A stretch of DNA of 64,000 nucleotides from positions 94,386-158,385 of the forward strand of contig NZ_JAKRND010000004.1 of the NCBI RefSeq assembly GCF_022347285.1, written 5' to 3'. How positions within the stretch are numbered: the stretch's first letter is position 1; each line of letters starts with the position of its first letter. The notes beneath the pieces were generated by a model, which worked only from the letters and a program-made list of their open reading frames with translations, had not been told where the DNA came from and did no database searches. Below are positions 39,651-49,414 of the stretch, piece by piece. Source of the DNA: Corynebacterium sp. ACRPH. Its GTDB lineage: Bacteria > Actinomycetota > Actinomycetes > Mycobacteriales > Mycobacteriaceae. Made by a program: the position numbers and the translations under genes.

Positions 39651-41108
39651 CTACCCCAGCAGAGCATCGACGAAGCTCTCGACCTCAAACGGTGCCAGGT
39701 CGTCCGCACCTTCGCCGAGGCCCACCATCTTCACTGGCACGCCGAGTTCTTCCTGCACCTGGAAGACGATGCCGCCCTTTGCGGTGCCGTCGAGCTTGGT
39801 CAGCACCACGCCAGAAATGTCCACGACCTCGCGGAACGTGCGTGCCTGCATGAGGCCGTTCTGGCCGACGGTCGCGTCCAGCACCAGCAGCACTTCGTCG
39901 ACCTTCGCCTTCTTCTCCACCACGCGCTTGACCTTGCCCAACTGGTCCATCAGGCCCACACTGGTGTGTAGGCGGCCGGCGGTATCGACCAGGACGACGT
40001 CCACGCCGGAGTCGATGCCCTTCGCCACCGCGTCGAAGGCAACGGAAGCCGGGTCTGCGCCCTCTGCACCGCGTACGGTTTCTGCCCCCACTCGACGCCC
40101 CCACGTCTCCAGCTGGTCAGCCGCGGCCGCACGGAACGTATCCGCCGCGCCGAGCAGAACCTTGTGACCCATGCCGATGAGCACGCGGGACAGCTTACCG
40201 GTGGTGGTTGTCTTACCGGTTCCGTTGACGCCCACCACCATGATTACGGCTGGCTTGCCCTCGTAGGGCATGGCCTTGATGGAGCGATCCATGTCCGGCT
40301 TGCAGGCGTCGATCAGCGCCTCGCGGAGCATGCCGCGGGCTTCTTCCTCGCTGGATACGCCATTGATGGCGATGCGCTCACGCAGGTCATCGACGACCTT
40401 CATCGTGGTTGGGGTGCCCAGGTCGGCCATCAGGAGGGTGTCTTCGATCTCCTCCCACGCGTCCTCGTCGAGGTCGCCGGCACTCAGGATGCCGAGCACG
40501 CCACGGCCGATGACATTCTGAGACTTGGACATGCGGCCGCGCAGCTTGCCCAGGCGGCCCTGGACGGGCGCGATCTCCTCGCGCTGTTCCGCGGGGGCTG
40601 GCTCTGGTTCGGGTTCCGGCTCGGGCTCAACTTCCGGCTCGGGCGTCGGCTCGGGTTCCGGTTCGGGCTCGGGCTCAGCGACCGGCTTGGGCTCCTCAAC
40701 CGGCTCCGGCTCTGGAGAAGGAGCCGGGGCTGGAGCGGACTTCGGAGCCTCCGGCTCGGGAGCTGATTTAGGTTCGGGGGTAGCTTCCGGTTCCGGCGTC
40801 GGCTCCGGCTCCGGAGCGGCCTTGGGCTCCTGGGTTGCTTCGGGCTTCTTCAGCTCCTGGTCGGAACGCAACTCCGGCTGCTTCTCGGCAGTCGCGGCAC
40901 CGGCTCCGGCACCACCACCGGCGGTGAAGCTAAATCCGCCCTGGGCCTTGTAATCACCACTGCTGGGCTTCTTCTGCTCGATCTCATCCTTCTTCTCGAA
41001 GGAAACCTGCTTCGCCTTGTTCCGGCGCAGACCCAGAACAACAAGAATCGCCACGACAATGGCAAGAATCAAAAGGCCAATAAGGACCCACATCAAAACA
41101 CTATTCAT
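39651..41108 (-). CDS. ftsY: SRP receptor FtsY with Glu-Pro repeat linker
   Basis: A 485-residue FtsY. It begins with a real membrane helix ([24 protein letters not shown]), then a linker of about 130 residues dominated by Glu-Pro repeats, then the NG domain with G1 [14 protein letters not shown] near residue 290, DTAGRLH and [10 protein letters not shown]. With Ffh it targets nascent membrane proteins. The EP repeat is low-complexity and its length probably varies between strains. Confidence 0.95.
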   Translation of the reverse strand: MNSVLMWVLIGLLILAIVVAILVVLGLRRNKAKQVSFEKKDEIEQKKPSSGDYKAQGGFSFTAGGGAGAGAATAEKQPELRSDQELKKPEATQEPKAAPEPEPTPEPEATPEPKSAPEPEAPKSAPAPAPSPEPEPVEEPKPVAEPEPEPEPEPTPEPEVEPEPEPEPEPAPAEQREEIAPVQGRLGKLRGRMSKSQNVIGRGVLGILSAGDLDEDAWEEIEDTLLMADLGTPTTMKVVDDLRERIAINGVSSEEEARGMLREALIDACKPDMDRSIKAMPYEGKPAVIMVVGVNGTGKTTTTGKLSRVLIGMGHKVLLGAADTFRAAAADQLETWGRRVGAETVRGAEGADPASVAFDAVAKGIDSGVDVVLVDTAGRLHTSVGLMDQLGKVKRVVEKKAKVDEVLLVLDATVGQNGLMQARTFREVVDISGVVLTKLDGTAKGGIVFQVQEELGVPVKMVGLGEGADDLAPFEVESFVDALLG

Positions 41109-41222
41109 AGCCTCCAGTGAATCAGAACTTCGTCCACAATGCCGAGTCCAACGCCAACTGCAATACCGTGTCTCAGCACAGCAAAGTAGGTTCTCGCATC
41201 TTCCGGCCTAATATAAACCTTC

Positions 41223-42518
41223 GTGACTGAGTTTGTCCGCAACATTCCCCTCACCGGCACCTGGCCGGAGGTAATCACCTGGGTGCTCATTTTTGCCACC
41301 CTGACCGCCCTGTTTTACTCACTGCCCACCGAGCCTGCAGGCCGTCGGAAAAGGGCAATGATCTGGTCAACAGGTGTCACCGCCATTCTCACTTGTGGCG
41401 GACTCGTCCTCCTCATGTGGGGCACCACCACACCTTGGTCGGAGCTCGGATTCAGACTGGTAGCGGGCACCGCCGCGCTATTCCTCGCCGCAAACTTGGC
41501 GGGTTGGTGCGTAGGGGCGTCATTAAAGAAGATTTGGACGATCCTGCTGGTGGCCGTACTAGCGGTCGGCAGCGCAGCAGTAGCGAACCAATCCTATGAC
41601 CTATTTCCGGATGTCGGGCAGATCGATCCCGTCAAGCTGCGAACCTTCAACAATGTGGACGAACTACCGAAAGCGCAATCGGTACCCCTCAAGGAATGGC
41701 GTAAGACAACGCACGATAACATCCCGGCCGAGGGAAGCATTCTGAAAGCTTCGGCTCCGAAGAAGGAGTCAGGCTTCCAAGCACGCGACCTACGCATATA
41801 CCTGCCACCGGCGTGGTTTACCTCTCCCCGTCCCCAGCTACCGGTACTGGTTCTGCTGGCAGGTATCCCCGGAGACCCCGACCAATGGTTCGATACCGGT
41901 GACGCTACCGACGTAGCCCGCAAGTACCAGAAGGCACACGGCGGGGTCGCCCCTATTATTGTTTCCGCCGACGCAACCGGCGGTACATGGAATAACCCGG
42001 TGTGTACGGACTCCAACAAGGGTAAAGTACAGACCTTCCTGACAGAGGATCTGCCTTCCTGGGTGCAGCACCACCTCTCCCCCAACCCTGACCAACGCAC
42101 ATGGACCATCGGCGGGCTTTCCTACGGCGGAACCTGCACGCTTCAGGTCGTCACGAACCATCCCGATGCCTACGGCAGCTTCGTGAATATCTCCGGGGAG
42201 CGCACACCCGACGATGGCAATAGCCACGAATCAACAGTACGGAACTTCTTCGGCGGATCGGAAGATAAATTCAAAGCGCATAACCCCGAGGACCTGCTGA
42301 AGACCCGCACTTATCCCCATACTGCAGGCATGTTTATCGCCGGACGCGACGACAGTCAGGCCGCCAAAGACCTCAAGCACCTTCACCAACTGGCTGTGAA
42401 GGCGAAAATGGAGGCCAGCTATAACGAGGTCGACGGCGGACACAACTTCCGGACTTGGCGCTCCGGCCTAGCCTTGGCTTTCCCGTTTATTGCCCGCCGG
42501 GGTGGGCTGGGAAACTGA
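41223..42518 (+). CDS. Membrane-anchored esterase (mycolyltransferase/esterase-D fold)
   Basis: A 431-residue protein. Four N-terminal membrane helices (about residues 15-125) are followed by an extracytoplasmic alpha/beta-hydrolase domain of the esterase PF00756 type: VLVLLAGIPGDPDQWF, the nucleophile elbow GGLSYGGTCTLQ, and DGGHNFRTWR with the catalytic His. The fold is shared with corynebacterial mycolyltransferases, so a role in envelope lipids is possible but not shown. TATAAA lies close upstream of the GTG, suggesting a leaderless start. It converges on lysX with a 32-base overlap. Confidence 0.82.
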   Translation: MTEFVRNIPLTGTWPEVITWVLIFATLTALFYSLPTEPAGRRKRAMIWSTGVTAILTCGGLVLLMWGTTTPWSELGFRLVAGTAALFLAANLAGWCVGASLKKIWTILLVAVLAVGSAAVANQSYDLFPDVGQIDPVKLRTFNNVDELPKAQSVPLKEWRKTTHDNIPAEGSILKASAPKKESGFQARDLRIYLPPAWFTSPRPQLPVLVLLAGIPGDPDQWFDTGDATDVARKYQKAHGGVAPIIVSADATGGTWNNPVCTDSNKGKVQTFLTEDLPSWVQHHLSPNPDQRTWTIGGLSYGGTCTLQVVTNHPDAYGSFVNISGERTPDDGNSHESTVRNFFGGSEDKFKAHNPEDLLKTRTYPHTAGMFIAGRDDSQAAKDLKHLHQLAVKAKMEASYNEVDGGHNFRTWRSGLALAFPFIARRGGLGN

Positions 42519-45500
42519 GGACCTCGCGGATTGAACGGCCCGTGAGCAGCATAATGAGGCGGTCGACGCCAAGCCCCAACCCGCCAGTCGGCGGCATGCC
42601 GTCTTCCAAGGCACGCAGAAACGCCTCATCAACTTCCATCGCTTCCGGGTCGCCACCCGCTGCCTTCAGCGACTGCGCCTCCAGGCGGTCACGTTGTTCC
42701 AGTGGGTCGGTAAGCTCCGAATACGCTGTTCCGAGCTCTACTCCCCAGGCAACGAGGTCCCAGCGCTCGGCCACGCCCGGCTGGCTTCGGTGCTGGCGGG
42801 TCAGCGGCGAGACACTAGTGGGAAAGTCCGTGTAGAACGTCGGCATAGTGGTGGTGCATTCGACCAGAGCCTCGTACATCTCCTGCACTACCTCACCGGA
42901 ATCCCACCCTGGCTGGGTAGCAATCCCATGTACAGCACACAGCTCTAACAGCGTCTCGAAATTCGTCTCCGGGGTGATCGATTGCCCCACTTTCTCGCTG
43001 ATGGCCTCGTAGACGGTCTTCACCGGGAAGTTCTCGGCGATGCTCACCAGGTTGCCTTCCGGGTCCAGCACCAGCGGCTCCCCGTGGTAAGCAGTGGCGG
43101 CCGCCTGAATGATCCGCTGAGCTACCCAGCGCATCGATTCGTAGTCGCTGTGCGCTTCGTAGGCTTCCACAGTTGTAAATTCCGGGTTGTGGGTAGCGTC
43201 CACGCCCTCGTTACGGAACACACGTCCCAGCTCGTAAACCTTTTCCGCCCCCTGGGTCAGCAGGCGCTTCAGGTACAGCTCCGGGGCGATGCGCAGGTAG
43301 AGGTCCTGATTCGCAGCGTTACTCCGCGTTCTAAATGGGCGCGCATTCGCACCACCGTGAACACGCTGCAGAATCGGGGTTTCCACTTCCATGAACCCCA
43401 GGTCCCCAAGCGTGCGGCGGATCGCGGCGTTCACCACCGACCTGGCACGCAGTCGGGCGTTGACCTCCCCGATCCCCGCGCCACGGCGCGTCAGGGGGTG
43501 CAGATCCTTCGCCTCCAATTCGATGGCCTCTGCCAGCAGAGAAGGCTCGCCAGTCCGTGAATGCCCGCGCGTTCCTACCACTGCAATCAGGTCGCCCAGA
43601 TCCAGGGCACGCAGTCTCGAGGCCAGTTCTTCCCCCGGCGCCTCGACTAGAACTTGGCATTTGCCGGAGGCATCCCGCAGGTCGATAAAGGACACTGCCC
43701 CGAACTCGCGCTTGGCCACGATGCGACCTGAAATGCGCAGCGGGCCGGAAGTGGTGGCGTCACTACCTTCGGCAATCTCAATACACTGCACCACAGCAAC
43801 GTCCGAGCGTTCTCCGGCACCACGCGCCGCGACCGGCCACGGCTCTACCCCAGCTTCGCGCAATGCCAGTGCCTTTTTGATTCGCACGGCGGTCTGCTCG
43901 CTGGCGGTTTTCTTGTGGGCATCCGTTAGCTGTTCAACGTAGTTCAGCGCCTGTGCTGCTTCGGGCTGCCCACTGGTGGCGTATTCACGATGCTCCTCGG
44001 TTCCCCGCCCAAACAAACTACCGAACGTGCTGCCGAAAGTGGGTACGAAGCCCTCCGCAATGCCAGATGCAATGCCCACGCGCGCCATCGACAAGGAATC
44101 CGGGTAACAGACATACCGTGGGATCCACACCGGCTTGTACTTCTGGTTGGAGCGATAGAGCGTCTCCATCTGCCACCACTTCGACAGATATGTCAGCACC
44201 CGGCGTGTCTGCCTGCGAATAGGCCCCACGGCCACGGCATCCTCGCTGGCGAACAGTTCGCGGAAAACTGCGAAGTTCAGAGAGAGCTTGTGCAGGTTCG
44301 CTTCAGTGCACAGCGCCACGATCATAGTTTCGACCGTGCCGTTAGGAGCCTCCGGGCTGCGACGCATAAGGTCCAGCGAGGTGCCGCTTAGCCCCCAGGG
44401 GATAAACGACAGCACTGCCACAATCTCGTCCCCCACCAGGGCCTCTGCCAAGAGGCAGTCCTTGTCCTGCGGATCGCCGAGCCTTCCAAGCGCCATAGAG
44501 AAGCCACGTTCGTCGGTTGTATCGCGCCACTTTTCTGCCAATTCCTCTACGCGCTGCATCTCTTCGATGTTCAACTCGCCGTGGCGCCGGATACGCACCC
44601 GCACTCCTGCCTTCTGCGCATGGGCCCGCGCCTGACGCACTTCTCGTAGTTCGGAAAGGTGGAAGCTCTGCGTATCAATCACTGCTTCGTCGCCCAAGTG
44701 GATAGAGCTTAGCCCCTGCTTTTCGTAGGCCCTTGCTCCTTGTTCGGACGCCCCCATCACCGCCGGCACCCACCCGAATTCCCGTGCACGATTCAGCCAA
44801 GCGGTGATTGCCTGGTCCCAGAACCGCGGGTCGCCAATGGGGTCTGCGGACGCCAAGCACACGCCGGCCTCGATGCGGTATGTCACCGCTGCCCGCCCCT
44901 TGGGTTCGTAGACCACGGACTTATCGCGACGGGTGGCGAAGTATGCCAACGAGTCGTTCGTGTTGAAGCGCCGGATCAGGGCGCGCAAGGCGGTTTCGTC
45001 CTCTGCACTGATGCCATATTCGTCGCGGTGGGAGCGCAGCAGCATCAGCCCCGCGGCGAGGAGCACCAGCGCCGACAGAGCGGAAACCAGGAAGGTGATG
45101 AGCTTCGGCGGGTGGCCGCCTGTGTGTACGTGGGTGAACAGGGAGAATCCGGCGGAGTGGTTCAGCGCCCACAGCGCTCGCCATTCCGGCGCCAGGTTGC
45201 CGTGGAAGAAGTGCACCAGCACCAAGGCAAGCAGGAACACCGCGACGGTGCCGCCCAGCCAGAGCAGGAAGGCCGCCAGGATCGCACCTTTCACTGTGTG
45301 CGTGTAGAAATCTTTGCGCTGCCGAAGCATCAGGAGCAGCAAGAGGAGTTGTACAACCATTCCCGCTACAAACAGCGAGTGCGCCCACTCAGGGCCGACG
45401 TAGAAGTATTGCGGTAGCAAAAGCAGCAGCACATTGCTGCAGTTAAGGATCAGCAGCGCGGCCACGGCTACCACCCAGGCTGCACGTTTGGCCCGATAGA

Positions 45501-45735
45501 GACCTATGCCCAGCACCAGCAACGCGGCGGACCACGCGACGGAGGGCACGGGGACCGGCAGGAAGACGTTATCCATCACCACTAGCAGTTGGAGAACATG
45601 CACACGTGCTGCGGTGGAGATGCTCAGCGCCAGCGCCATCAGAGCATAGGCGCACAGGATGGTTCCGATGAAGCGGGGAAAGAAACCACGCGATCCCGCC
45701 AGCGGACGCAGAGTGTTTTTGCGATCAACATTCAC
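42487..45735 (-). CDS. lysX: LysX: lysyl-phosphatidylglycerol synthase fused to lysyl-tRNA synthetase
   Basis: A 1082-residue fusion. The N-terminal part has about six to seven membrane helices (residues 15-245) and the DUF2156/MprF-type transferase domain (about 250-560). The C-terminal part from about 640 is a class II lysyl-tRNA synthetase: OB fold (LRISGRIVAKREFGAVSFIDL), motif 2 (RIAPELYLKRLLTQG, YELGRVFRNEG) and motif 3 (GLGLGVDRLIMLLTGR). The protein makes Lys-tRNA and transfers Lys to phosphatidylglycerol, giving resistance to cationic peptides. In M. tuberculosis it is separate from housekeeping LysS. Confidence 0.93.
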   Translation of the reverse strand: MNVDRKNTLRPLAGSRGFFPRFIGTILCAYALMALALSISTAARVHVLQLLVVMDNVFLPVPVPSVAWSAALLVLGIGLYRAKRAAWVVAVAALLILNCSNVLLLLLPQYFYVGPEWAHSLFVAGMVVQLLLLLLMLRQRKDFYTHTVKGAILAAFLLWLGGTVAVFLLALVLVHFFHGNLAPEWRALWALNHSAGFSLFTHVHTGGHPPKLITFLVSALSALVLLAAGLMLLRSHRDEYGISAEDETALRALIRRFNTNDSLAYFATRRDKSVVYEPKGRAAVTYRIEAGVCLASADPIGDPRFWDQAITAWLNRAREFGWVPAVMGASEQGARAYEKQGLSSIHLGDEAVIDTQSFHLSELREVRQARAHAQKAGVRVRIRRHGELNIEEMQRVEELAEKWRDTTDERGFSMALGRLGDPQDKDCLLAEALVGDEIVAVLSFIPWGLSGTSLDLMRRSPEAPNGTVETMIVALCTEANLHKLSLNFAVFRELFASEDAVAVGPIRRQTRRVLTYLSKWWQMETLYRSNQKYKPVWIPRYVCYPDSLSMARVGIASGIAEGFVPTFGSTFGSLFGRGTEEHREYATSGQPEAAQALNYVEQLTDAHKKTASEQTAVRIKKALALREAGVEPWPVAARGAGERSDVAVVQCIEIAEGSDATTSGPLRISGRIVAKREFGAVSFIDLRDASGKCQVLVEAPGEELASRLRALDLGDLIAVVGTRGHSRTGEPSLLAEAIELEAKDLHPLTRRGAGIGEVNARLRARSVVNAAIRRTLGDLGFMEVETPILQRVHGGANARPFRTRSNAANQDLYLRIAPELYLKRLLTQGAEKVYELGRVFRNEGVDATHNPEFTTVEAYEAHSDYESMRWVAQRIIQAAATAYHGEPLVLDPEGNLVSIAENFPVKTVYEAISEKVGQSITPETNFETLLELCAVHGIATQPGWDSGEVVQEMYEALVECTTTMPTFYTDFPTSVSPLTRQHRSQPGVAERWDLVAWGVELGTAYSELTDPLEQRDRLEAQSLKAAGGDPEAMEVDEAFLRALEDGMPPTGGLGLGVDRLIMLLTGRSIREVLSFPAHPGGQ

Positions 45736-45757
45736 TCCACGAATTATGCACCTTCCG

Positions 45758-48700
45758 TCAGACAGTCGGCCCGAACACGCCGCGCACCATGGCGTCTGCC
45801 ATGACGATGTCTCCGGTCACGAGGTCCGGCACCAGCCGCGCCATGGCCGCCCATCCCGGGTAGGCGCTGAGCAGTTTGCCCAGGCTGGACATCTTCTTGT
45901 GCGCGTACATGCGGGTGGCCAGGGCGAACACCATGGAGATCACGGGCGTCAGCGCCCAGCGGTTTTCCGGAGTGTCGGTATCCACACCCTCCAGGCGGTC
46001 GAAGCGCACGCGCGCGGAGAGGTACAGCTGACGGTTGGCGGCCTTCACCTTGCGCAGCAGCGTAACTGCGGTCTTCATCAGCTCCGGGTCGCCCAGCAGT
46101 TCGGAGAGCTCGGCGCGCTTGTTGAAGGTCTCGAACACGGCGATGAGGCGACTGTTTTCCTCGCTCAGCGCGCCCGGCACCACTCCGGCCTTGCCGAAGA
46201 ACATGTCCAGCACGGCCTTCTGCTGTGCGGGGTCCATGTGCGCGATCTGCACGGTAGTGCTGTCGATGCACGCGGTATCCAGGGACACGTCGCGGCCGGT
46301 ATCGACCGTCTGCACTGCGGGTTGCCCGGCGACCTTCTTGAGCTCCTGCCGCAGGCGCTTGTCTTGTTCTTTTTCTTCTGACGCCCCTTCGGGGTCAACC
46401 AGCGACATATCCCCCAGGATCTCGAGGGCTGCGATCCACGGGGGATTCGAGCGCTCGGCTTCGGCTCCCACCAGGGTGGAGTGCACCAGTCCGGAGAGGA
46501 TGAACTGCGCGGGGCGGTCGGCAGCGGGGACCAGGGACTGCGACATGGCGTGCACGGATTCCCGCGGGTTGTTCGTCAGCGCGGTGCGCAGGTTGTCCAG
46601 TACGTCGAAGCGTCCGCGTAGCCAACCGGCCTGCACGTCCCAGAGGGTGGAAAGCGTTGCAGTATCGCTGGGGAGTTCTTCGGATTCGCCCGCCAGGAAG
46701 GCGGCCAGCTGCACCCACGGGTCGGTGTCGGCGTCTTCCTTGTTGGCCCCGAAGTAGCCCTCGGCCTGTGCGACGGCGGCGTGCTGGCCGGCGGCGACGG
46801 GAGCCCGCAGGTAGTTGAAGCGGTCGCGGCCGAACAGCTGCACGCTCAAGGGGCCAGCGCCCTCGAGCTCGGCGGGCAGTGTGCCCTGGGCTAGAGCACT
46901 CTTCTCTAGGGTGCCTGCTGCACTGGGCGTAGCCTGCAGCTCCACGAAGTATGCGGGCTGCCAGGGCGCGGTGATGGGCCAAACCCACGCTCCGGCACCC
47001 GGCGCGCCGAACTGTACCGGCGTCTCTTCAGATTCGTCCCCGCCGTGGATGAACAGGGCATCCCCATCGACTGAGGCAATGTAGTCGAACCCGGGGCCGA
47101 TACGGGCAAGGCGCACGCTTACGCGGCGGTCCTCCACGAACTCCAGCTCGATGGCTCCGGAGGTCAGTGTGGCCAGGGACCCGGCGGCGCTGGCGAGGTC
47201 CACGAACCAGGTGACCTCGTCTATCGTTTCCAGCTTCAGGGTGCGCACGGGCGAGCCGTGGTGGTTGCGGATCACCACGCGGGCGTCGTCCATCAGCGCC
47301 AGGTTCTCCGCCTTGGAGCCCATGCCGGGGCGGAAGCCGGGGCGTACGCGGAAGCGGGTCTGCGTGTCGATGGCACGGGCGGAGACTTCGATGGGGTCGG
47401 TGCGCCACATCGGATCCTCCCCCTGCATCGTCAGCTGGTAGCGCAGGCGGGAGGGTTTGACGATGACGGGCAGGGCGTCGCCCGCATCGGTCTGCACGAC
47501 GGTGGTGCTGAAGCGGTCGGTGGGTCCGAGCTTCTGCGGCGGGATCTTCTCGAAGGGCTTCTCCCCCGGCAGCAGGCGCACCGTCACGGGGCTTAGACCG
47601 CCAGCCATCGGCAGGCGCGTTTGATTGCTGGGCCCGCCGAATTCCATCTCCAGGGAAAGCCCCTCTACCAGGGCGTATTCATGCCGGAAGGATTCGTTGC
47701 GGGGGCCGCGTAGGCGCACCAGGTACTCGCCCACCCACGGGCTATCCCACGCCTCGGGGTCGAATACGTCGAACACGCCGCCTTCGGCGGGAACCTCCAG
47801 CGGTTCCTCGTCGGAGACGGCCTCGCCGGTCTCGCCGGGCCCCGCATAGGCGGAGACGGAAAGGTACCAGATCTCGTCCGCGCCGGAAATCGTCGGCGGG
47901 AATTCCACCTGCAGGCTCTGGGAGTGGATCACCTTGCCGGAAGTGGTTTCCACGCCACCCACCACGTCGTCGGGCTCTACGAACTGGGCGCGCTGGCGCG
48001 GGTCCACGGCACGCACTCCGGCCATGGACGGGCTGCGCTCGCCCGGCTTGGCAATGTGCAGACTCAAGGATTCGCTTAAGTCCAACAGACGAATGACCCA
48101 ACCGTTCCAGCTCTTCATCGGCTGTTCTTCCAGCACCGGGATGTCCGCCCCGGTCACCGGGTCCACGGCGGCAGTCTCGGAGGGAACCACCACATACACC
48201 TGCTCGTGGTGCAGGGAAACCCGGTCGGTAAGGTCCGTGCCGCGGATGGTGAACACCAGCACGGGGTCCTCGGTATCCACCAGCGGTAGCTGCCAGTGCT
48301 GGCCGTCGTTGGCGTTGCGCACGCTGACCTTGCGCAGCGGCTGGCGCACGGGAATGTCCAGGATCTCGGTCACGGCCCGGCCCGCGTTATCCGCATGCAT
48401 GGTGCGGAAGGCGGCGGGTTCGCCGTCGAAGTCCACCCGCCAGCGCACCTCGGTGTGTACCTTCCCCTCACTCTCCAGGGGCTGCGAGGGCAGGCGCAGA
48501 ACCACGCGCTGGCGCAGCGTATCTAGCTGCAGGCGCGGCTGGTCTTCGCGGTGTGCCACGCCCACGCTGTGACGCCGATCCTGCGTGCCCACCGGCCTCT
48601 CCCGCAGCTCTTCAATCACATCCTCCAGGATGAGTGCGGGCAGCTCCACGGCGGGAAGCGTGTACTCCCAGGAGTCCGGGTGCGCGGCGGCGTGGGCGAC

Positions 48701-49393
48701 GATCTCCACGATCGGGGCGATCAGCTTCACCGCCGCCTCCGGCAAGGTGGCACACAGCGGACCTACCTGGCGCGGTTCATAGGCCAGCTCGGCCACGACT
48801 GCCCGCGCAATGTCGGCGGCGTCGGCTCCCTCCCCACTGTCCTCACTGGCTTCACTGTCCGCCCGGCGGTTATCCACCAGCTCGATCAGCTCCGGCACCC
48901 AGTCAGAGGCAATGCCCACGTGTGCAAATAGGCGCCCGAGCTCCCCATCCGGCCCACCGGATACCGCGTCCATGGGATCAAGCCCAGCAGCGGAGAGCAG
49001 CTCCCCAAAGCGCCCCTCGATCAGCTGGGTACGTGTGGGCGTCGGCTCCAAACCAAGGCCGTACCAGTACTCGGCTGGCAGTTCCGAGACCTCATGGAAC
49101 CGCGCGGCGCGGGAGAGCAACGTGGCGATCGTCAGCGCGGGACAGGCCTGCAGCAAGGCCTCCTCGGTGGAACCGGCGGCGACCTGGCGGGCGATAAAGG
49201 TGCCGAAGAATCGGCTGGTGCGCTCCAACTCGTCGCCGTCGATGTCTAGCTCTACGAAAAGTTCCACGTCGGCCAGCTTTCCGGCCAGAGCCGCCTCGGT
49301 GGACGAGGCCCACGGCAGGAGCGAATCCTGCATGTCGGAGATCGGGCTGGTGGTAGGTGCTGCGCTGGCTGGGATCTTCTCGCTAGAACTCAC
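45758..49393 (-). CDS. Large protein of unknown function downstream of smc
   Basis: A 1211-residue soluble, acidic protein with no signal peptide and no membrane helix. I do not recognise the family. Residues about 1-250 look helical; about 280-950 are rich in short beta-strands with conserved Trp and Pro, suggesting several Ig-like or jelly-roll units; about 950-1211 are helical again and end WALTPVISMVFALATRMYAH...VPDLVTGDIVMADAMV. No Walker, HNH, protease or methyltransferase motif is visible. It follows smc by 21 bases and precedes lysX by 22, so it is probably co-transcribed. Codons near residue 1000 use dispersed motif copy 7 (EGASEEKEQDK). Confidence 0.85.
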   Translation of the reverse strand: MSSSEKIPASAAPTTSPISDMQDSLLPWASSTEAALAGKLADVELFVELDIDGDELERTSRFFGTFIARQVAAGSTEEALLQACPALTIATLLSRAARFHEVSELPAEYWYGLGLEPTPTRTQLIEGRFGELLSAAGLDPMDAVSGGPDGELGRLFAHVGIASDWVPELIELVDNRRADSEASEDSGEGADAADIARAVVAELAYEPRQVGPLCATLPEAAVKLIAPIVEIVAHAAAHPDSWEYTLPAVELPALILEDVIEELRERPVGTQDRRHSVGVAHREDQPRLQLDTLRQRVVLRLPSQPLESEGKVHTEVRWRVDFDGEPAAFRTMHADNAGRAVTEILDIPVRQPLRKVSVRNANDGQHWQLPLVDTEDPVLVFTIRGTDLTDRVSLHHEQVYVVVPSETAAVDPVTGADIPVLEEQPMKSWNGWVIRLLDLSESLSLHIAKPGERSPSMAGVRAVDPRQRAQFVEPDDVVGGVETTSGKVIHSQSLQVEFPPTISGADEIWYLSVSAYAGPGETGEAVSDEEPLEVPAEGGVFDVFDPEAWDSPWVGEYLVRLRGPRNESFRHEYALVEGLSLEMEFGGPSNQTRLPMAGGLSPVTVRLLPGEKPFEKIPPQKLGPTDRFSTTVVQTDAGDALPVIVKPSRLRYQLTMQGEDPMWRTDPIEVSARAIDTQTRFRVRPGFRPGMGSKAENLALMDDARVVIRNHHGSPVRTLKLETIDEVTWFVDLASAAGSLATLTSGAIELEFVEDRRVSVRLARIGPGFDYIASVDGDALFIHGGDESEETPVQFGAPGAGAWVWPITAPWQPAYFVELQATPSAAGTLEKSALAQGTLPAELEGAGPLSVQLFGRDRFNYLRAPVAAGQHAAVAQAEGYFGANKEDADTDPWVQLAAFLAGESEELPSDTATLSTLWDVQAGWLRGRFDVLDNLRTALTNNPRESVHAMSQSLVPAADRPAQFILSGLVHSTLVGAEAERSNPPWIAALEILGDMSLVDPEGASEEKEQDKRLRQELKKVAGQPAVQTVDTGRDVSLDTACIDSTTVQIAHMDPAQQKAVLDMFFGKAGVVPGALSEENSRLIAVFETFNKRAELSELLGDPELMKTAVTLLRKVKAANRQLYLSARVRFDRLEGVDTDTPENRWALTPVISMVFALATRMYAHKKMSSLGKLLSAYPGWAAMARLVPDLVTGDIVMADAMVRGVFGPTV
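46367..46387 (-). repeat. Dispersed motif, copy 7
   Basis: Minus strand reads GGGGCGTCAGAAGAAAAAGA inside the large unknown protein gene; the core has CAG instead of CAC. Confidence 0.5.
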
Positions 49394-49414
49394 GCGACCA
49401 TCCTACGTCACCGG

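Noticed and set aside
40560..40850. Glu-Pro repeats of ftsY as a DNA repeat element
   Set aside because: The DNA repetition follows from the protein repeat (GAG/CCG codons) and is common low-complexity linker sequence.
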